Assembly: GCA_022496185.1 (NCBI GenBank)
Contig: WTXG01000203.1
Location: 1-64,000 of the forward strand
DNA: 64,000 bases
Reading direction: 5' to 3'
Source: Multifurca ochricompacta
Taxonomy: Eukaryota; Basidiomycota; Agaricomycetes; Russulales; Russulaceae
Shown: positions 1-11,222 of the stretch, piece by piece
Numbering within the stretch: the stretch's first letter is position 1
How the letters are laid out: each line of letters opens with the position of its first letter
The notes under the pieces: model-generated
The model's input: the letters and a program-made list of their open reading frames with translations, nothing else
Databases searched by the model: none
Told to the model about the DNA's origin: nothing
Position numbers and translations under genes: made by a program

Positions 1-58
1 AGGGAAGGGTCGTCATAGGGTAGCAAGAAAAAGACAGGGATTGACGGGGTTTGTAACA
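1..58 (-). repeat. Terminal fragment of a gypsy-1/2/3-family LTR, cut by the window edge
   Basis: The first 58 bases match the high-coordinate end of the gypsy-2 LTRs (about 15,775-15,829 and 23,298-23,353) and end in GTAACA. The next bases are not the gypsy polypurine tract, so this is a solo LTR or the 5' LTR of a minus-strand element lying left of the window. Confidence 0.8.
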
Positions 59-357
59 TGAACACTTACAGAGTAGCAACCTTTTATACTGCTCAGAAGA
101 GCATGACATTAAGTAGAATAAATATAGTTATTTAAATGTGACAAGAAAGAAGGAATGCATTGTGTGTGCAATGATCTGGCACACTTTAGATTATCTTATC
201 ATAATCATTAGATCAGGAGCCCCAACAATCCAGCTGCTAGCAGCCCATCTCAACAGCTGGTACACTTCCATTTTTCATGAAGCTACTATTATTATGATTT
301 AATCCAAAGAACAAGGACAATGCTCAATTTTCTGTTGACTGCAGTGAGATTGCTGTG
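59..357. other. Short non-coding gap
   Basis: AT-rich sequence between the partial gypsy LTR and copia-1. I see no ORF, tRNA-like box or repeat edge in it. The last bases before the target duplication (TTAAG, 358-362) are the original insertion site of copia-1. Confidence 0.5.
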
Positions 358-362
358 TTAAG

Positions 363-863
363 TGATGAACAGGCATAGTGCGCAGCATACTGACTCTGTG
401 TTAGCGGGTTAGGCTGTAAAGACAAGTAAACTTCAGAGGTGAAGAAAACTCTATATTACTATACTACTGACCTGTAAAGACAAGTAACTACAGAGAGTGG
501 TTAGTCAAAGGTATGGTAGTAAGTATAGAAGATAGGACTTACACTTCAGAGGTGAAGAAAACTCTGAAGTGTAAGAGATGAAACAGACACCCATATAAAC
601 CCCAAGGGATGGTCTGTGCACACTGGGAATAAGTCCACAAGTGCTGGACAAAGTCCAAACAATAAACATGAGGGAGAAAGGCCATTGGCCGGTACAGAAA
701 TCACATGTTACATGGTGTATCAGTCAGCTACTGCAGAATGTGAGAAAGAAAGTAATAAAGATAGAGTAAAAAGTCCGAAACTCCGGAATCTAATCTAATC
801 TACAAGTAGCTAATCTAATCACCTGATGCCTGAAGCATCACTGAACATCTCCTGTGTTCAACA
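363..863 (-). repeat. Copia-1 3' LTR
   Basis: On the minus strand it begins TGTTGAACAC and ends in CA. It is preceded by a purine tract (GGAGGGA, next to 864). It contains a 14-bp perfect hairpin and a partial second copy of that hairpin. Its partner is 6406-6906. Confidence 0.95.
538..575. promoter_or_regulatory. Perfect 14-bp hairpin in copia-1 3' LTR
   Basis: Arms CTTACACTTCAGAG (538-551) and CTCTGAAGTGTAAG (562-575) are exact reverse complements around a 10-nt loop. Confidence 0.85.
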
Positions 864-1116
864 TCCCTCCATGCTGAAGGCATCTGGTCATAGATGGGAA
901 ACGAGTTGGAAGTACACACTGCATGCTAACAATTAAATGAGCATATCGCCAGCCAGAGATCCAACTTCTCTAGCTCTTGAGCGTGATTTGTGAGCTTTGC
1001 ATGTAGATTCGCTTATGCAAGTCTACACTTCTTGCATCACTCTCGAAGTCGAGAACGTGCTCTTGTTGCATGGTGGGAGAGTGAAAATGGTACTCAACAT
1101 CTCCAGATTCCAACTT
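864..1116 (-). other. Copia-1 3' non-coding region with polypurine tract
   Basis: This lies between the pol stop at 1117 and the 3' LTR. On the minus strand it ends in a GGAGGGA purine run directly before the LTR, the expected plus-strand primer. Confidence 0.7.
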
Positions 1117-3236
1117 TTATTCCAGCACTAATCCAAGTCCATTGAACATAATGTCAAAAGATGCTCTTGGCAGAGACTTTGTAAAGCCGTCCGCCAGCAT
1201 CTCACCAGTGGGAGTACACACTAACTCAATTATGTGTGATTCAATGTACTCCCTAATGGCATGGTACTTGATAGGTATGTGCTTCGACCGCCTTCCTATG
1301 ACAGGGTTTAATGCCAAATCCACGGCACCCTTATTGTCACAATGAAGTAGTATAGGGGAGGATACCTCAAACCCTAATTCCTCCATAAAAGTCCTATACC
1401 ACACTGCCTGATTTGAAGCCTCAGAGAGGCTCATATACTCGGCTTCTGTGGTGGACTGTGCTACTGTTTTTTGCTTTCTGGAACACCAAGATATGGCACC
1501 ATTTGCAAGGAAAAACACATAGCCCAAGGTAGAGTGGCAGTCCTCTTGATCTCCCCATGAGGAATCTGCAAAGCCATGAAGGCCACTCTCCTCATTCCCT
1601 CCAGAGTAGCGTAACTTGCAGTCTTTTGTACTATTCAGATACTTTAAGACATACTTTGCAAGTCGCATATGATCTGGAGAGGGGTTGGAAGCATATTGGC
1701 TAAGGCGCACAACAGCGAAACTGATATCAGGTCTGCTTCCAATCTGCACCCATAGCAGAGACCCCATCAGCTGTTGATACTTCTTTATTTTAGAAGCAGA
1801 TGCCTGGCCTTCAAACTTGACTAGATGTACATCAGTGCCAGAGGGTAGAGGAGTATATACTTGGTTGGAATCCCTCATCCCAAACTTCTCAATAATAGAT
1901 AAAACATAGGCTGCTTGGTCAATTTCCATTGTCTTGTTAGGACGATCCCTGGTGATATTAACTCCAAGGTATGACTGGATTTCTCCCAAGTCAGTCATCT
2001 CATATTGATTAGATAGAGCTGACTTCAGCCATGTTATCTTATCATTTGAAGTTCCAAGTATAGTAATGTCATCTACATATAGAATGACGAATAGTGAATC
2101 AGCCCCCTCTTGTTGGTGAAACACATATACTCCTGCATCAGAGTACATCCGAGTAAAGCCCAGTTCATTCAGAACTGCATGGAATTGAAGATTCCATGCT
2201 CGGGATGCTTGTTTGAGGCCATATAAAGCTTTTTGTAGCCTACAAACTTTGGATTCTTGTCCAGCAATGAGAAACCAATTGGTTGCTCCATATAAATCTC
2301 CTCTTCCAGATCGCCATGTAGGAATGCCGATTTGACATCCATCTGGTGGATTTCCCAATCCTCTAGCGTAGCTAATGCTAGTAACAGTCTAAGTGATTCA
2401 AATCTGGCGACTGGGGAGAATGTTTCGTCAAAGTCCACCCCTTCTATTTGGGTGAAACCTTTTGCTACAAGCCTAGCACGAAACTGTCCATCTGGTTTCA
2501 GCTTAAAAACCCATTTTGATTTAACCGCCTTTCTTCCTTCTGGAAGATCCTCAAGGCACCACACATTTAGCTTATCTAAAGCATCAATCTCATATTGACA
2601 AGCTTTAAGCCATTCATTGGCATTATCAGACCGCATTGCCTCCTGAAATGTCAGGGGATCTCTATAAGAGACTCCAGCAGCATTTAGCAGCTCCATCATT
2701 CCAAGTCTGGAAGAACCCTCAACGAACTCAGCATTATCCTCATTGTAAAATCGAGGATTTAGCCGTCGTGAACATCTGGGACAGGCAGTATCAAGATCTA
2801 AATCTTCCTGCACAGCCCTGTCATGTTGCTGAGATCGTGGACTTTCCCTAGTAAAGACTGGTTGGGGAAGTTTGCCGACATCCTTTTTCTTGGACTGTCT
2901 TTTGGCACGAGTTCTCTGGGGGAGTTCAGATGGTTCCATGATTTGAGATGGAGGTGTCTGATAAATTGTTACATTGTGTGGTTCATTTTTGGGTGTGGTA
3001 GGCTCTGGATTTACTTGAGGAGGTTCCACTGCCTCCTGTTCCTCAACCTCGGCATCCTTATCCTCAGGAGCCTGAGGAACTGTGGCTATTGCTGGTGGGG
3101 ACTGGACCAGTACCCCAGCTTCTAAGACAAAAGGCGTTACTTTTTCCTTTTGTTTTCCTTTTTCCCTGCTGTCCTGATGCAGGTTAGATGGGAAGGATCC
3201 TTCATCAAATGTCACATCTCTTGACAGTACAAAGGA
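1117..3236 (-). pseudogene. Copia-1 pol, reverse transcriptase and RNase H part
   Basis: The first part (2169-3236) holds the start of the copia RT, with motifs like WVFKLK, RLVAKGFTQ and FSPVA. After a one-base frameshift near 2276-2283 the frame continues (1117 to about 2280) with ALYGLKQA, the catalytic YVDD, and RNase H motifs (QSTTEAEYMSL, KHIPIKYHAIRE). The sequence upstream of 3215 is in frame with the integrase part but separated by a TGA at 3237-3239, where an arginine codon is expected. The polypurine tract and 3' LTR follow after about 250 bases of non-coding sequence (864-1116). Confidence 0.9.
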
Positions 3237-4156
3237 TCAAGTATGCATGTCCCAAAGTAAATATCCTTTTGAATGGGGTGCATACCCAACAAAGACCATC
3301 TCCCTGGCTTTATGGTCCAGTTTATGTCTTTTTTCTTCCGGGACAGTGTAATAGGCTAAGCAGCCAAATATTCTAAAGTATGAGACATCTGGAATGTCCC
3401 CATCCAGAAGCTCTAGTGGTGTCCTCCACTTATTTGAATGGATAGGTGTTCTATTGTAAATGTGACAGGCTGTACGCACTGCACATTCCCAGAAACCAAG
3501 GGAAAGACCAGCATGATGTAACATACTGGTCGCCTTTTCCATGATGGTTCTGTTGAACCTTTCAGCCCTTCCATTCTGTTGTGGGGAATATGGCATTGTC
3601 AATTTATGCTCTATGCCAGCCTGCTCAAGTATAGACTTCAGCTCCCTATTAACAAATTCGCCACCTCAGTCTGTATGTAAGGTCTTTATTTTCTTGTTTG
3701 TTTTATTTTCCAAGAATGCCTTAATATTACTGAAGACCAAAGTAAAATCACTTTTTGCTTTCATAGCAACAACTAGAGCTGTCCTGCTAAAGTGTCTATG
3801 AAAGTGGCAAAGTATAGGTTCCCCTGAATTGAAGTACATTGTAAAGGACCGACTAGGTCACTATGAATGACTTCCAAGGGTGCTGAAGCTCTCTTTTGAG
3901 AGGGAGGGAATGGAAGACAGTGTGATTTTCCCATTTCACAGCCATAGCACAGCTTGTCTTCCACTTGGCTATTATCAATACTAAGGCCTTTTACAGCCTT
4001 AGGAGCATGTCTTTTGAGGGCCTCTTTTGACATATGACCCATTCTCTGATGCCAGGTATCAAGGCTACTTGATGCATTTTTGTGGGAAGCAGTATTTAAA
4101 TTCTGCATTGTTTTCCCTAGGACCCAGTATAGTCCCATAGCCTTGACGCCTTCCAC
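3237..4156 (-). pseudogene. Copia-1 pol, integrase part
   Basis: Residues from 4156 downward give the GAG-pre-integrase zinc motif (H..H, CYGCEMGK) and the start of the core, with the first catalytic aspartate in VIHSDLVGPL. A one-base frameshift lies in the FID-FSR motif near 3790. The TDRGGEF motif follows with its arginine codon replaced by TGA (3666-3668, plus-strand TCA). The catalytic glutamate region (PQQNGRAERFNRT) is intact at about 3540-3600. The ORF ends at the TGA at 3237. Confidence 0.9.
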
Positions 4157-4176
4157 TATAATTGCATTATTATACT

Positions 4177-5469
4177 TTATCTTGACTTCAGATGGAGTGA
4201 ATTCAACTGAGCGCCTTTGTCTGTGATGCAGCTAGTCGACAGTATCCTTTCACTGCCAGGCATATAAATGACATTATTTAACTCCAGTTCGTAATTATTC
4301 CAAGTTTGGAGAATGACTTTGCCTGTTCCTTTGACTTGGACTACTGAGCCATCACCAATTGTCACCTGGTGCCCCGTGTGTGGGTAGAACTCAGAAAAAT
4401 CTTCTAAGTGAGGTGTAAAGTGTGTGGTGGCTCCACTGTCCATCATCCAAGGATTGCTGCCATCATCGACTTGCATGTGCTCCATCAAGGTATAAAGTGA
4501 AATGCGAGGTATCTCATGTACCTCCTGTATTCTTCCACTACCATTAACTACTGTAGCTATATGGGCGGAACTACTTGGTACACTGGGGCCTTGCCCCTTC
4601 CTCTTGTTGCCTTTGCTACCATCAGCAGCGGCTCTGTCCTGTTTCCTTTGCCAACATTCATTAGCCTTGTGGCCTGGCTTCTGGCAATAGAAGCAGGTGA
4701 CATCTTTGGATGAAGATGCACCTGCAGGTTGTGGCATGATATTATTTTGTTTTTTGTTTTTATTTTTGTTGACATGGGCTACCTTGTTAAGGGTAGCCCC
4801 AACACCACTTCCTGCAGGGCCGGCAAGTTGGCTTTCCTCATTTAGGAACCTTTGTACAAGGTCCTGAGGGGAAAGGCAGTCAGGAGGACCTGACGCCAGG
4901 ATTGAGCCAGCAATGGCTGAGTAGGATGGAGGCAGGGATTGGAGCAATATAAAGCTCATCTGGAGATCAGAGATCTCCATCCCATTTTCCTTGAGGTACT
5001 CCTCACATCCAACACACGCTGCAACTGGGGCTGAATTGCTTTCCTTCTTCCAAGGGAAGGAGGATACAGAGCACCACAAGTTGTAGGTGGCCATGCTACC
5101 CACTGCACCGTAGAGTGCTTCCAAACACTCATACTTGGCATTGACAGAAGGGTAAGTTCTGTCAGAGGCAATTTGGGAGTATGTTTCTGGTGATGTAACC
5201 ATCACCAGAACTCCCATGAGGATCTCCTCCACCCTGTTCCATTCCAGGTACAGGGGTTCTGACCACAGTGCAAAGTGCTTGGCATAATCCTCATCCTTCT
5301 CACCATCCTCCATCTTGGGGGCATTAAGAAATTCAGGCCCATCATGTGTGATGTGCCTTTTCATGCCATTGATACAAAGCAGGGCCATGAAGGACACGGA
5401 CCACTGCTGCCAATTGGAGCCATCGAGCTTGTCGAACTTGAAGGTGGGAGGGAATACAATTGAAGACAT
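4177..5469 (-). pseudogene. Copia-1 gag plus protease
   Basis: From the ATG at 5469 (MSSIVFPPTF) comes a copia-type gag (KLDGSNWQQW near the N-terminus), then a CCHC knuckle CFYCQKPGHKANEC, then a protease with DSGATTHF. The open frame extends upstream to about 5700, but the 5469 ATG best fits the family start. It ends at 4177 after a frameshift near 4200, and the downstream frame continues as integrase. The gag and protease themselves look intact. Confidence 0.88.
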
Positions 5470-6393
5470 AGTTGAGATGATTTTAAAAAAAGGTGATCCT
5501 GGTTCCAAGGAGCAGTTAGAACCAGTTGTCCAGGTCTCATTTAAGAGGGCCCATCCATTCTGTGGCACTATAACTTCAGAACTAAAAAGTCCTGCCTCCA
5601 ATGTGTGACTTCTAAGTAGTATAGTAAGCTGTCTAGCCCCATTTACAACAAGTCCTAAGCCCACATCAGGGGGATGTTGTGTAAATAAATGAGGAGTCAT
5701 GTCATGGAGGAGCCAACCGCAAGTTCCACTAGAGACAAAGGGTATAGAGCCCTTCCTCTAGTGCTGGTGGTGGAGTCCATGATTAAGCCCTAGATGATTG
5801 GGGCCATGACTATAGTAGACTATTGGGTTTCCTCTGGTGGGGCGAACCCCCACAACATGGCAGCGAATACTCCTGCCCAGAGACAAAACCTTCTAGCTAC
5901 TGTGTATATACTATACTAGTGTGGCCTACTTGTATCGAGCCCAAGCGTCATGGGAGTGACTACCCATGCCTTGTTCTAGACCCTAAACTCTACCTGCAGG
6001 TCACTAAACCTGGCTTACGGATTGAGCCAAGCATTAACCAGACCTAAAGCCTCAAGCCTTCTGGGCAAGTGGCCTACTAAAACTATGGATGGGACGAAGA
6101 CCCAGCTACAACTATGAATACTATTTACTTAGGGCGCACATGAGGAGCTCAAGGTGTTTCACCCACTTAGGGTCCCTTGTCACCTTTCGCAAGAACCTTT
6201 AAGGAAAGGCTAGCCAAACAGATCAGGGTGGGTACATAAAGCACACCACCCTGCGGACAGTTAAGGGCAAGAGAAAAGAAATCGAAGCTCACAAAGACAA
6301 GTTGATTGGGAGACAAAAGTCTTGTGGGGTGTGAGCTTGAAAAGTGGTTGGACTGATCACAAAAGAAGGGGAAGAGATCAGTAAAGAGCAGCA
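5470..6393 (-). other. Copia-1 5' leader
   Basis: This is the untranslated stretch between the primer site and the gag ATG. The gag frame stays open to about 5700, but no family-like protein is seen upstream of 5469. I see no other feature. Confidence 0.6.
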
Positions 6394-6405
6394 GGGCCCA
6401 TAACC
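6394..6405 (-). promoter_or_regulatory. Copia-1 primer-binding site, half-tRNA(iMet) type
   Basis: The 12 plus-strand bases GGGCCCATAACC directly abut the 5' LTR. They equal the anticodon stem-loop portion of eukaryotic initiator tRNA-Met. Drosophila copia is primed by a tRNA-iMet half-molecule cut in the anticodon loop, and the same geometry is seen here (tRNA sequence from memory). Confidence 0.8.
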
Positions 6406-6906
6406 TGATGAACAGGCATAGTGCGCAGCATACTGACTCTGTGTTAGCGGGTTAGGCTGTAAAGACAAGTAAACTTCAGAGGTGAAGAAAACTCTATATT
6501 ACTATACTACTGACCTGTAAAGACAAGTAACTACAGAGAGTGGTTAGTCAAAGGTATGGTAGTAAGTATAGAAGATAGGACTTACACTTCAGAGGTGAAG
6601 AAAACTCTGAAGTGTAAGAGACGAAACAGACACCCTTATAAACCCCAAGGGATGGTCTGTGTGCACTGGGAATAAGTCCACAAGTGCTGGACAAAGTCCA
6701 AACAATAAACATGAGGGAGAAAGGCCATTGGCCAGTACAGAAATCACATGTTACGTGGTGTATCAGTCAGCTACTGCGGAATGTGAGAAAGAAAGTAATA
6801 AAGATAGAGTAAAAAGTCCGAAACTCCGGAATCTAATCTAATCTACAAGTAGCTAATCTAATCACCTGATGCCTGAAGCATCACCAAACATCTCCTGTGT
6901 TCAACA
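6406..6906 (-). repeat. Copia-1 5' LTR
   Basis: This is the near-identical partner of 363-863 and abuts the primer-binding site at 6394-6405. On the minus strand a TATAAGG-type box (near 6640) lies about 20-25 nt upstream of the hairpin at 6581-6618, so transcription probably starts close to the hairpin. Confidence 0.95.
6581..6618. promoter_or_regulatory. Perfect 14-bp hairpin in copia-1 5' LTR
   Basis: The arms are the same as at 538-575, and the hairpin sits about where the transcript should begin. The stem is also unchanged in a diverged solo LTR (40287-40324) whose loop differs. Confidence 0.85.
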
Positions 6907-6911
6907 TTAAG

Positions 6912-7300
6912 GAGGCCCCAAGATGCAATAAATAGATCCTCTATCCATGTGGTGGAGTCTTACAGCTTTGCCTTACCATGACAGATCAGCCCACCCAAGG
7001 ACCAGAAGGTCAACAGCTTGATGCATCAAAAACTCCCAAACCTATTCAACCATGTTCTCACATAAACCAAGGTAGTAAATAGTTCATTCAAGTGAAATTT
7101 GAGTGCAGCTATGAAATACTTATCCTTCCAGGTCAACACTCTCATCCAGTCTGAACCACTGCAGGTACATGATTAGCTGCAGCTATTGCTGTGGAGAAGC
7201 TTGATGAGTTTGGGAATCCTATACAATCATCCCACTGGTGCCTCGCACATTCTCTCAAACACAAGACCTCTGTGAAGTGCAAGCAAGCTGTCATGAATGA
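6912..7300 (+). pseudogene. Unidentified ORF remnant, left half, split by gypsy-1
   Basis: From about 7165 to 7300 one plus-strand frame is open (AAAIAVEKLDEFGNP, then WCLAHSLKHK). It continues without a shift at 14719 once gypsy-1 and one copy of its AATGA duplication are removed, reading MNDVNSDVDDAD and on to a stop near 14820. I do not recognise the family. It may be a fragment of a DNA transposase or of a repeat-associated gene. Bases 6912-7160 show no clear coding. Confidence 0.45.
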
Positions 7301-7869
7301 TGTTACGTCCGGTGCGGGACGTTCCACACGACTTGTGTGACAGCGTTCGTTTGTGATCAGATAAGGGACCAATAAGATCCCTTGGAGTTTAGATGAAAAG
7401 AGTCAAAGTCAACAAGGCTGTACTTGAAGACAATGTTGAGCGGAAAGTACCAGAAGTACTGAGACGATTGAGTCAAGCGTTCAAAGGGATGTCCAGAAGA
7501 CAAGCACCGATGTATTCAATAAGTCAAGTCTAAGGTCTACTGGGTAGCTAGAGCAGACTTATATACGTAAGGCGGTGGGTGTCTACGAGATAAGAGTACG
7601 GAGTCAAGTGGGCCCGAATATCTGAAAGCGGAGGGCGTAAAGCCTGGCTTCTACTGATAGGGGATTAAGTAAATGTCCGGTCGTACGATAAGGGATAAGC
7701 GATAAGAGAGGAACAAATAGGTAAACATGAACAATCAAGTAAGTCACGGGGATGGATGAAGGGCATGTGACGGTCCCACGATGGAGACGTGATCTGTAAT
7801 GAAGCGTGGCAGTAGGGAGGGGTCATCGTTGGGCAAGAAAAAGAATACGGAGAGACGGGGTTCGTAACA
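7301..7869 (-). repeat. Gypsy-1 3' LTR
   Basis: 569 bp, seven shorter than its partner. All seven missing bases can be read as single G losses, and they cluster in the last 190 bp. It is bordered inside by the purine tract AGAAGAGGGGGTGA (minus strand). Confidence 0.95.
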
Positions 7870-7900
7870 TCACCCCCTCTTCTGGTTCTAGCAGTCCCGG

Positions 7901-9122
7901 CTAGAAACGACTCGTACCGTCATCATCCTGAATCAGCTCTAGGTAGTCGTCAGCTACATTACAGTCATCCATGCTGTACGACTCCAACTCCTGCGGACAT
8001 GCATGGGTTCGGAGGAATCCATATGGCCGCGCTGACCACATGCGCGGCACAAGTCGTAGACAGGGCAGTCGATTTCTTTATGCCCAGCATTGTGACGAAG
8101 ACACTTGCCGCACCATCCCGACGGGTTGTTGATCGTCGGCGCACCCCCACTCGTCGGAAGATGCAGTGTCGACTCCAATGGAGATTGCTGCGGCAGTGGC
8201 AACACCATTTGCGATTGAGGGGCAGTTCCAACTGATGTGGTACCTGCTGTCGCAAGCCAGCAAGTTTCTCCGCGGGGTTTTCATGGAGACGTGGCATTTG
8301 AGTCGACTCGGCAGCAGCGTCGGGGCCGCGCCTAAGTTCGAGGGGGAAGGGGTCGCGCATAAGTGTCGGCGTACCTTTCAGCGATCGTTTGATACGCGTC
8401 TCCTGCCTCCAACCTCTTCCTGATCTCGACGATCTCCTGTTCCAGCTGGAACATCCCATTCGTCAGCCTAGCCATCATCTTCGCGTGTTCCTTGTATTGC
8501 TGGTTCAACGTCTTCGCAGCGTGATACTCTTCCTCAACCTCATAACTTCCGCCTTCAGGCGGGGAGCCTCATGTCATTCATTACTTCATCGATCGCAAAG
8601 GCACGGCAGTCCTCCGCAGCCAGGTGGCCCAGCTGTTCATCAGTCAGTGTGTGATGAAGTCGACCTGTATACCTCTCTTCCAGATACACTGGAGCCCCAT
8701 AGACTGGTCCGTCCTTCCTCATGCATCCTGCCACATCCATCCCTCTGTTGGTGTAATAAATGTACTTGGCAATCGCTTAGAACCGTCGGCCATTGTGATT
8801 TCAGAGGGAAATACATGGAGGAGTTGGGATTATTGGGGATGAAGGGGAATTCGGGAGCTTCGTCGTCGATCTCTCTGTTAAGCAGGTCATTGGGGTGGGG
8901 CTCCTCACTGTGGGTGAAGTCGTCGTCTGGGTTTGGGGATTGGTTCTTGACGCGGGCTTCGGCGGCTTCATAGTCAATGGGAGAGGAGGGACGAGTAGAT
9001 GGGTGAGTGGAGGGGAAGTTTTCAATGATGGTCATTGGGGAGGCGAAGGCATCGATGGCGGCAGAGGCGGCGATGAAAGACATAATAGAATGTTCGGTGG
9101 TAGTAAATCGCTGGGGTAGCAT
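7901..9122 (-). pseudogene. Gypsy-1 ORF3 (env-position, coiled coil and CCHC knuckles), frameshifted
   Basis: It starts at the ATG at 9122, about 37 nt after the pol stop, and ends at the TAG at 7901-7903 just before the polypurine tract. The N-terminal part shares EIDDEAPEFPFIPNNPNSSMYFPL with gypsy-2. After frameshifts the middle reads LKGTPTLMRDPFPLELRR and continues into knuckle motifs (CCHCRSNLHWSRHC; CGKCLRHNAGHKEIDC; CRACGQRGH). The C-terminus is DDYLELIQDDDGTSRF. Here the coiled-coil frame runs straight into the knuckle frame, showing that ORF3 was one protein of roughly 400 residues. No signal peptide or membrane span is seen, so it is not a typical Env. Function unknown. Confidence 0.75.
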
Positions 9123-9159
9123 ATACTGGGGGATTTGGAGAAAATCGGAGGCCTGTCTT

Positions 9160-11222
9160 TTAATTGTTCTTGGGCGCTTCTGGGTGGTGGGTATGGAACT
9201 TCGCGATAAGGGTCGGGGCGAAGATATCTCCGGCTGGTTCCCACGAATTGTCAGAGGGTGGGAATCCCTTCCACTTGACTAGGTAATACAGTTTGCGCCC
9301 TCGGCCTTGTCGTTTGGAATCTAGAATATGTTCCACTTCCCACTCTTCTTCCCCATCGATAAGGTCAGGTGGGGGCCTCGAGAAGTTTTCTCCATGCAGG
9401 GATGTTTCCTTGTATGGTGTGAGCAGTCTGGCATGGAAAACCGGATGAATGTGCCACGCGGGGGGAGTTTGAGTTCGTATGACACATCTGACAGCTTCCT
9501 CGTTATCTTGAAGGGTCCGTGACGTCGGGGCGCTAATTTGGCTGTCGGATGTGACGTATGAATGTTCTTCCCTTCCAACCATACCATGTCATTGGTCCGA
9601 TAAGGCGTGAACTTTGTAGGCTTCTCTGCCAGGGTCTTTTGCGCCTTCAACAAATTCTCATTGGCCGATTTCTGAATCTCTTCCCATTGGTCGATACACT
9701 GTGTCACTGACGGACATTGTTGGTTTTCCGGCCCATGTGGCTCGAGGTGTCCATCCCATGATAAGTGAGAATGGGGAGTGTTTCGTGGTGCCATTAGGCC
9801 AGGAGTTGTGTGCAAACTCTGCTGTTGCGAGCCAGTCTGCCCAGTCGTCCTGTCTTCCGTTGCACCAAAATCGGAGATACTGCTCGAGCCACTGATTCGT
9901 TCTTTCCGATTGTCCATCTGTCTGTGGGTGGTACGCTGTAGAGATGTTTTGGGCAATATTCAGCGTCTTGCAGAGTGCTCTGGCGAATGTGGAAGTGAAG
10001 TGTGGATCGCGGTCTGAGATAATCTTTTCGGGGAGACCGTAGTGTCTGTAGACGTGATCCAGGTAGAGTTTGGCCACTCCTTCTGCTGTAATGGACTCAT
10101 TGCAGGGTATGAACAGCGCCGCTTTTGAGCAATCATGGTCAGTGATAGTCAGAATTGAGTCGAAGCCTCTGGAAGTAGGGAGTTTAACAATGAAGTCCAT
10201 TGCAATGGTCTGGAAGGTTGTGAAGCTATTGGTGTAACTGGGAATGGTGCTGGTGGGCGTGGGTGCGTATTCACTTTGTTAGCCTGGCATTCGGCGCATC
10301 CCTTCACGTATTCTTCCACGTCCTTTTTCATATTCGGCCACCAGTAGTCTCGTTTGGCAAGCGCGTAGGTGTTAGCAATGCCTGGGTGTCCTGCAGAGGG
10401 GAGGTCGTGGTGAAAATGGATCACCCCCCTCTTAATGTTGTCGCCACCGGTGACAACGAGTCGATCCCCGTCTTTCCACCAGAGGCCGTCGATCCTCTTC
10501 AGGTTATGTGCCTCGCCCATGTTTCGCATAGCTGTTGATTCATGTTTTGCGATACTTGGGCCCACAGATCCATGTCATGAAGACTGACAATGGCTGTCCT
10601 CGCAAAAACTTCCTCTGGGAGTACCGTTACATACTGTTGTCTTCTGCACCATTATTCAGATCCGGTTGCCTTGATAGGGCATCTGCAGAGCATTACACTT
10701 CCAGCAATATGCTTCAGTTCGAAGTTATATTCTTCGAGCTCTAGGACTTCACGAGCGACCCGTCGACTTATTTTGTGAGGTTCCTTCCAGTAGAGTAAGT
10801 TGGAGTGGTCGGTGTGAATGATGGTCTTGTGGGGAGTCCTGCTAGGTATGGCCGCCAATGTTGTAACGCTTTCACTATGGCCAATAGTTCTCTATCCCAA
10901 ATGTCATAATTCCGTTCCGCTGGCGAGAATGTTTCTGAATAGAAGGCTACAGGGTGGAGAAGTCCCTCATATCTCATTGATTCAGTATGGCGCCATTCGC
11001 GAAGTGAGATGCGTCGACTTCGAGTTCAAAGGGTTTCTGTAGATCTGGTTGCAGAAGGACCGGTTCTGAACTGATGATGTCACGAATTTGCTCAAAAGCC
11101 ATTTGATGCTCCTCTGTCCAGTGCCAAGGGACGTCTTTCTTCAATAATCCATTCAGTGGTTGGGCGATCCCTGAGAATCCTCGAACAAAGCATTGATAAA
11201 AGTTACAGAAACCGATAAAGGA
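9160..11222 (-). pseudogene. Gypsy-1 pol, RNase H, integrase and chromodomain
   Basis: In several frames: RNase H ([36 protein letters not shown] at 10652-10977); integrase zinc finger (HFHHDLPSAGHPG ... CAECQANK, 10149-10565); integrase core with D in ITDHDCSKAA, D in IISDRDPHF and E in DGQSERTNQWLEQ (9658-10200); and a C-terminal chromodomain (EEWEVEHILDSKRQGRGRKLYYLVKWKGF with NSWEPAGDIF, 9160-9582). The chromodomain is intact as sequence. At least four frame breaks separate the parts. Confidence 0.9.

Larger units (their letters stand above)
363..6906 (-). mobile_element. Copia-1: full-length Ty1/copia LTR retrotransposon
   Basis: The element has two 501-bp LTRs (363-863 and 6406-6906) that differ at only about eight to ten bases. 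It is flanked by a perfect 5-bp duplication, TTAAG (358-362 and 6907-6911). Order on the minus strand is 5' LTR, primer site, leader, gag with CCHC knuckle, protease, integrase, RT, RNase H, polypurine tract, 3' LTR. Integrase before RT is the Ty1/copia order. Pol is broken by two in-frame TGA codons and three frameshifts, so this copy cannot be autonomous despite its young-looking LTRs. Confidence 0.96.

Noticed and set aside
7142..7372. Minus-strand ORF across the gypsy-1 LTR edge
   Set aside because: It spans an insertion junction, so it cannot be an ancestral gene.
8640..9122. ORF3 as an envelope glycoprotein
   Set aside because: No signal peptide, membrane span or cysteine-rich ectodomain; it has CCHC knuckles instead.
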